NCBI GenBank assembly: GCA_937981665.1
Contig: CALJOJ010000029.1
Location: 1 to 46,808, forward strand
Source: an uncultured Rubritalea sp.
Lineage (GTDB): Bacteria; Verrucomicrobiota; Verrucomicrobiia; Verrucomicrobiales; Akkermansiaceae
Direction of reading: 5' to 3'
DNA length: 46,808 nucleotides
Shown here: in pieces, positions 42,662-46,808 of the stretch
Numbering within the stretch: the first letter of the stretch is position 1
Layout of the letters: every line of letters begins with the position of its first letter
Notes under the pieces: model-generated
Database searches by the model: none
The model's input: the letters and a program-made list of their open reading frames with translations, nothing else
Told to the model about the DNA's origin: nothing
Program-made: the position numbers and the translations under genes

Positions 42662-45073
42662 TTACTGGGCTTTGAAGTTAGGGTACTTTTCTTCAAGCAG
42701 AGCTTCGTAATGTGCTGCATCCTCTGTTTTTTCTGACTTCTTGAGTGTCTCAGCGAGTCTATGGAGGATACGTGGGTGCTCAGGTAGTTCCTTTGCAGAA
42801 TCTACGAGCAGAACATAGTGCTTAGCGGCTTCTTCTGGCTGGCCGATGTTGAAGTGGAAGTCACCGATGACGAGGAGGAGCTCAGCTTTCATTCTCCCTA
42901 CTGGATTCATTTCTAGGGCTTTCTCAGCGGTGCGCTTAGCATCACCGTCTTTACCAAGTCCCATCTGGATCTTAGCCTTATCTAGCATAGCCGTTACCTT
43001 GAAGCTTTTGTCTTCCTCTAGGGTCAGTAGCGTGTCCACTGATAAGAATGCCTCCTGATAGAGCTTAGCCTTCATTTGTGCCTTAGTGAGGAATCTCCAG
43101 ACATTGATCGGAGTCTCAGCTGGCTCACTTTTCTCAATGCCTTTTGCTAGGTATTGAGCGGCTTTCAAGAAGGCCGCTTCATTGTAGTAATGTGAACCAA
43201 GCCAGCGGTAGACTGGAAGTGGGATCTTGGTTCTAATCCGTGCTTTTTCTGCCAGCTGGATAGCGGCCTCCGTTTCCTCGATCTTCTTCATGGAGAAATT
43301 TCCGATGACGCTCATCATGGCGACCTGCTTAAGGAAGGTCAGAGGGTCATGTTTTATGCTATCACTGAGGTATGGCATACTCTCATTATAATTCTTTTGT
43401 TCGAACAATGATCTGCCGATGTAGTAGTTCGCATTCCCTAAGACTTTAGGGTCCTGGTTTTTATGTTCTTCTACGAGTTTCTTAAGCCTTAGGATGGTGT
43501 CATCAAACCTGCTATCGAGGAACTGAATACGTCCGCTATACTTAAGTGCAGTAACTTGCTGCCTAGAATCTTTAGAGTTTGCAATCACGTGATCATAGTC
43601 ACGAATTGCCTTTTTATTGTTACCTTGCTTTGCGTATGCGGATGCTCTGTAGAGGAGCATTTCCATCACGTTAGAATGTTCTGGGTGTGCCTCGATGAAC
43701 GCGGTCGCGGTATCAGATGCTCCGACGTAGTTTTTCGTTTCATAGAAGCAGATTGCTTTCTTATAAAGCAAGCTCGTTAGGTTCTGACCAGCTAGGATTT
43801 TTTCGTTAATTTTATCATAGATGATACCAGCATCTGCATACTCTCCATTAGCGAATAATGTCTCAGCTTTCATGACGAAAGCCAGGTGGATGAATTTATG
43901 TTTACCGTGGTTTACCGCATAGTTTTCTATATATCTATCCACCTTATCATCTAAGGTTCCATTTTTCAAAATATAGAAACACTGTAATTTATAGTACCCA
44001 GCATAGAATGCATTATCTGATCCTGAATCGAAGATTTCAACGTCAATGAAGTGGTCAATAGCACTCGTGTGCTTCTGAAGTTTATAGCAAGACATACCTA
44101 GCAAGTATGCTTGTTTGGCTTTAAATAACTTCGCCATTTCATAGACACCTTTTTGCTTGAGTTCTAGTACACCTTGATAGTCATTACGATCATAGTAGAT
44201 CAGCATGAGACCGGTCTGAGACTGTCCTTTCCAGAGAGACGTCTTTGTTTCCATAGACATGTTGTAATACTTCTCAGCGAGATCGATCTTCTTGAGCTGA
44301 AGCGCAGCCGTGCCAGCGTAGTAAGTGGCCTCGGCTTTTACATCCATCGATTGGTTCGGAGTGATGAGCTTTTCTAGTTCTAGTAATGCATCGGCATAGT
44401 CGCCTTTCTTGAGTCCTAGTCTACCGTAAGCAAGAGCTGCCCCTTCTCGGTATGGGTTATCTCCCGGAGTTCTTGCTACTTCCTTGTAGACTGCAGTAGC
44501 GAGATCTGAGCGGTTTGCTTGCATGTAAGCCTGAGCTTGGAAGTACTTTACGCGTACTTGATCCTTAGGATCTTTGCTTAACTTGGCTGTTTTACCATAG
44601 TACTCAGCAGCCTCCATAAAATCTGACTTTGCGAAATAATCTCGAGCTAAGCGGTAAGACGATGCTGCGACATAGGGGCCAGACTTATATTTGTCTGTTA
44701 CCTTCTTATAGGTTAAGACTGCTTCTCTTACTTTACCAGTAAAGTAGTATGACTCAGCTAAGTAGTACCATGATGCCTCAGCATTCTTGTGTCTAGGAAA
44801 GTCATTGAGATAATTACGCAGCATCGGAATGAGCTGATTGTAGAGCCTGTCTTTTAGTCCGTAATCTTTAGATGCTGCGGCTGACGTGTAAAGTTGATTA
44901 ATACGAGAGAAATAATCATTAGCTGGATCAGTCATGAGCTCAGCAGCTGGTTTTTGTTCTGCCGGTGCTTGCGCAGCTAGGTCATAAGCACTAGCAGCCA
45001 TGAGGATGGTGGTGATTGCAGTGATAGGAACCTTTATAGAGGAAGTGATTCTGTGCTTTCTTGAGTGAGTCAT
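42662..45073 (-). CDS. Secreted TPR-repeat protein
   Basis: An 803-residue exported protein. The signal peptide ends near DLAAQA-PA (about residue 35). Nearly the whole mature protein consists of TPR-like helical pairs, for example ASWYYLAESYYFTGKVREAV, VRVKYFQAQAYMQANRSDLA and LGNANYYIGRSLFEQKNYNE; more than 15 repeats are likely. It acts as a periplasmic scaffold. It is the last gene of an ExbB-ExbD-TPR operon (starts 42 bp after exbD), an arrangement reminiscent of Tol-Pal/CpoB and of AglR-type motor complexes; the partner it serves is unknown. Confidence 0.88.
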   Translation of the reverse strand: MTHSRKHRITSSIKVPITAITTILMAASAYDLAAQAPAEQKPAAELMTDPANDYFSRINQLYTSAAASKDYGLKDRLYNQLIPMLRNYLNDFPRHKNAEASWYYLAESYYFTGKVREAVLTYKKVTDKYKSGPYVAASSYRLARDYFAKSDFMEAAEYYGKTAKLSKDPKDQVRVKYFQAQAYMQANRSDLATAVYKEVARTPGDNPYREGAALAYGRLGLKKGDYADALLELEKLITPNQSMDVKAEATYYAGTAALQLKKIDLAEKYYNMSMETKTSLWKGQSQTGLMLIYYDRNDYQGVLELKQKGVYEMAKLFKAKQAYLLGMSCYKLQKHTSAIDHFIDVEIFDSGSDNAFYAGYYKLQCFYILKNGTLDDKVDRYIENYAVNHGKHKFIHLAFVMKAETLFANGEYADAGIIYDKINEKILAGQNLTSLLYKKAICFYETKNYVGASDTATAFIEAHPEHSNVMEMLLYRASAYAKQGNNKKAIRDYDHVIANSKDSRQQVTALKYSGRIQFLDSRFDDTILRLKKLVEEHKNQDPKVLGNANYYIGRSLFEQKNYNESMPYLSDSIKHDPLTFLKQVAMMSVIGNFSMKKIEETEAAIQLAEKARIRTKIPLPVYRWLGSHYYNEAAFLKAAQYLAKGIEKSEPAETPINVWRFLTKAQMKAKLYQEAFLSVDTLLTLEEDKSFKVTAMLDKAKIQMGLGKDGDAKRTAEKALEMNPVGRMKAELLLVIGDFHFNIGQPEEAAKHYVLLVDSAKELPEHPRILHRLAETLKKSEKTEDAAHYEALLEEKYPNFKAQ

Positions 45074-45115
45074 GGCTTCAGTTTCAGATAAGATTAGGAG
45101 GGTGGAAAATTAGAT

Positions 45116-45547
45116 TTATGGATCTGGAGTGGTTACTGGTCTTGGTGTGCCAGTAGCGAATGAAATATTCCAGATACCCGCTTTACTACAGCGGTTGATA
45201 ACATTCACGATGTGCTTGTAAGCAGTTTCCTCATCACCACGGATACGAATAGGTTGGTTTTTATTGACCCTTACGAGAAGCCCCATCTTCTGCTGCAGCT
45301 GATCTAGTGAGATCACTTGTTGGTCTATCACTATTCGGCCATCGGCATGGATGTTGATGATTTTCTCTAGATTCTCGCGTTGTTTCGCTTTTCCTTCAGT
45401 GGCTGCAGGTAAGGATATTTCCATCACCTTCTCATTATCCGTGAGCTGGTAGGTCACAATGAAAAACGCAAGCAGCAAGAAAATGATATCAATCATCGGC
45501 GCTAGCTGGAAGCCTACTGGTGGGGCTTTCTGTGTTTTAAATTTCAT
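45116..45547 (-). CDS. exbD: ExbD/TolR-family protein
   Basis: A 143-residue single-helix protein. The membrane segment after MIDIIFLLLAFFIVTYQL carries the essential Asp20 of the proton path. The periplasmic part (about 50-140) has the typical ExbD/TolR layout with DGRIVIDQQVISLDQLQQKM and PIRIRGDEETAYKHIVNV. With ExbB it couples the proton-motive force to work at the outer membrane. The gene lies 30 bp after exbB in the leftward operon. The length is normal for the family. Confidence 0.92.
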   Translation of the reverse strand: MKFKTQKAPPVGFQLAPMIDIIFLLLAFFIVTYQLTDNEKVMEISLPAATEGKAKQRENLEKIINIHADGRIVIDQQVISLDQLQQKMGLLVRVNKNQPIRIRGDEETAYKHIVNVINRCSKAGIWNISFATGTPRPVTTPDP

Positions 45548-45577
45548 CGATTAAAAATATTTATCATGACCTACTCA

Positions 45578-46393
45578 CTATTGATGAGGCATATTCTGAA
45601 CCATCTTGCTTTTCTTACCATGCTGGGCTGCGAGTAGTGCCATCAGATGGGTAGATGCAGACTCCAGATCAGAGACGTACTTCTGTACTTTCCCACGGAA
45701 AATAGAGTAGAAGAGTAAGGCGATAATACCGATGCTAAGTCCAAGACCAGTAGTGATCAGCGCTGGGTAAACACCCTCAGCTACTTTCATCTGCTGCACG
45801 CCATCTACTTCTCCTTGAGAAATACGGATGAAAGTCTCTATCATACCTATCACGGTTCCCAGTAGCCCGAGCATCGTCGAAATAGAGCCAATATCTGATA
45901 GATAACTGATGCGGTTATTCAACATACTAGACTGCCTAGATCCTTCCGCTATAGCTACCTCTCGCACTTCATTAAACTCAACATCGACGTTACCCGTTAT
46001 AAACTCTACAGAGTTCTCAGCAATACGAGCAATACTTTCGTTGGTACGATTACACTCGTTGATTAGCCCGAGGTAGTCTTCCTTACGGATGAGGATCTCA
46101 GCATTACGCATGAATCTGTCACTCACCACCCGGTTGCTTCGGATAGTGATGAAGTAAAAGATAATGAGAACTACAGTAATGATAGAAATGACACCTAAGG
46201 GGTAGACGATAGGACCCCCCTTATTCTTGATCAGCTCATAGACATTGATGTCGAGTTCGGCCATAATGGGCTCAAACCACATTAATACAGTACCCTCCTG
46301 GGCGCTAAGAGTGCCAGAGAATACGAACAAACCTAAGAAAAAGCCGATGCTGATTCTTAGAAAAGAGATGGATAATATAGATGCTTGTTTCAT
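45578..46393 (-). CDS. exbB: MotA/TolQ/ExbB proton-channel protein
   Basis: A 271-residue protein from the ATG at 46393 (an in-frame upstream ATG at 46474 would add 27 poorly supported residues). It has a cleavable leader (FFLGLFVFSGTLSAQEG) absent from E. coli ExbB, a short periplasmic stretch, then the family helices: PLGVISIITVVLIIFYFITI (about 67-86), and the channel pair with MLGLLGTVIGMIETFIRI (about 177-194) and YPALITTGLGLSIGIIALLFY. It is the first gene of the exbB-exbD-TPR operon and forms the pentameric stator for ExbD. No TonB gene is present in the window. Confidence 0.9.
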   Translation of the reverse strand: MKQASILSISFLRISIGFFLGLFVFSGTLSAQEGTVLMWFEPIMAELDINVYELIKNKGGPIVYPLGVISIITVVLIIFYFITIRSNRVVSDRFMRNAEILIRKEDYLGLINECNRTNESIARIAENSVEFITGNVDVEFNEVREVAIAEGSRQSSMLNNRISYLSDIGSISTMLGLLGTVIGMIETFIRISQGEVDGVQQMKVAEGVYPALITTGLGLSIGIIALLFYSIFRGKVQKYVSDLESASTHLMALLAAQHGKKSKMVQNMPHQ

Positions 46394-46507
46394 AGCGGTT
46401 ACGTAATATTTAGGATAGTCGTAAATCCTCGTTATGCAAGTATTACAGCGAATGCTCTGAGATTGGCATTTCAAGCAGGATGAACACGCTCAATAATACG
46501 TGAATGA

Positions 46508-46808
46508 GCTACTGGCATCTTTCATTCTTTTTCTGCTACACAATACACATTTTTAAGCACAGCTATAGTCATTCGCCGTAGGGAACTGATTTTTTGTAAT
46601 AAAAAGAATAAAAAAGGATCTTTCCGTAGTAAAATCGAAGACCGCCAATGGTTCTATGACGAGAGAAACCCAGTCACCACCAACACCTACGACGCAGGCT
46701 ACCGCCTCACAGACCAAGCCTTCGGAAATGGACTCAACCGCGAGATCAACTATAACCGAGATGACAACCTCCGTTCATCAGACCGTGTCATCGGCGAAGA
46801 CGACCTCC
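46508..46808 (+). pseudogene. RHS-repeat fragment without a start codon
   Basis: From 46607 the frame encodes RSKIEDRQWFYDERNPVTTN, YDAGYRLTDQAFGNGLNREI and DDNLRSSDRVIGEDDL, clear RHS/YD-repeat sequence. The frame is open back to 46508 but has no ATG, GTG or TTG, and the part before 46607 looks non-coding. It is either a fragment of a decayed Rhs gene or the interior of a gene disrupted at its 5' end. The codons are dominated by C-ending forms (ACC, AAC, TAC, CGC, CTC), unlike the neighbours, suggesting transfer. It continues beyond the right edge. Confidence 0.6.

Noticed and set aside
1-46808. tRNA, rRNA, tmRNA, RNase P RNA or CRISPR arrays
   Set aside because: No T-loop/anticodon patterns, conserved RNA cores or regularly spaced direct repeats were recognised by eye.

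Overview
The window looks like a chromosomal segment of a Gram-negative (diderm) bacterium, most likely from the Verrucomicrobiota (inference). BamA, a TolC/NodT-type outer-membrane factor, lipoproteins and ExbB/ExbD show an outer membrane. The sialate-esterase-like and ThuA proteins, a TatC with large insertions and the general absence of clear Shine-Dalgarno sequences fit that phylum. No rRNA, tRNA, CRISPR array, complete transposon or prophage was seen. Coding density is high, and CTA codons and CTAG tetranucleotides are unusually common.

Left part (0.3-12.6 kb): a light/singlet-oxygen stress island. A leftward operon encodes an NTF2-like lipoprotein, acyl desaturase, FAD oxidoreductase, DUF1365 protein, cyclopropane-fatty-acid-type methyltransferase and a DUF2062 membrane protein. 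Divergent from it run a small membrane protein, a short-chain dehydrogenase homologue, a DUF2867 NAD(P)-binding protein and a photolyase/cryptochrome-like protein, followed by an ECF sigma factor with a ChrR-like cupin anti-sigma and an esterase. The inferred logic is that photo-oxidative stress releases the sigma factor, which drives lipid remodelling and photorepair.

Middle (12.7-27 kb): mostly housekeeping and envelope genes: a release-factor-like rescue protein, YicC, TatC with an acidic tail, a PBP2-type transpeptidase with a secretory leader and Pro-rich tail, BamA, a TPR/STN-like secreted protein, a GlcD-like oxidase, TrpS and a PLP-dependent decarboxylase.

Right-middle (27-38.7 kb): DUF1287 protein, pyruvate dehydrogenase E1 alpha/beta, a DUF6580-like membrane protein, MnmG (with one parS-like palindrome just upstream and one inside), DapA, an orphan outer-membrane efflux factor, a thioredoxin/peroxiredoxin-like gene with an in-frame UGA at the redox cysteine (candidate selenoprotein with a SECIS-like hairpin), a SASA-family esterase and a ThuA lipoprotein.

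Right part (39-46.8 kb): DUF6882 protein, a small helical protein, ScpA, a Nudix hydrolase, an orphan Zn/Mn-binding lipoprotein-like receptor, and an ExbB-ExbD-TPR operon. A start-less RHS-repeat fragment of different codon usage runs off the right edge.

Most notable: the UGA-containing redox gene; the octamer TCTAACAG, found 19 times by eye in both orientations and forming the stem of the bamA terminator; a pair of about 120-130 bp non-coding elements with terminal inverted repeats 26 kb apart; and the two parS-like sites at mnmG, suggesting an origin-proximal location.
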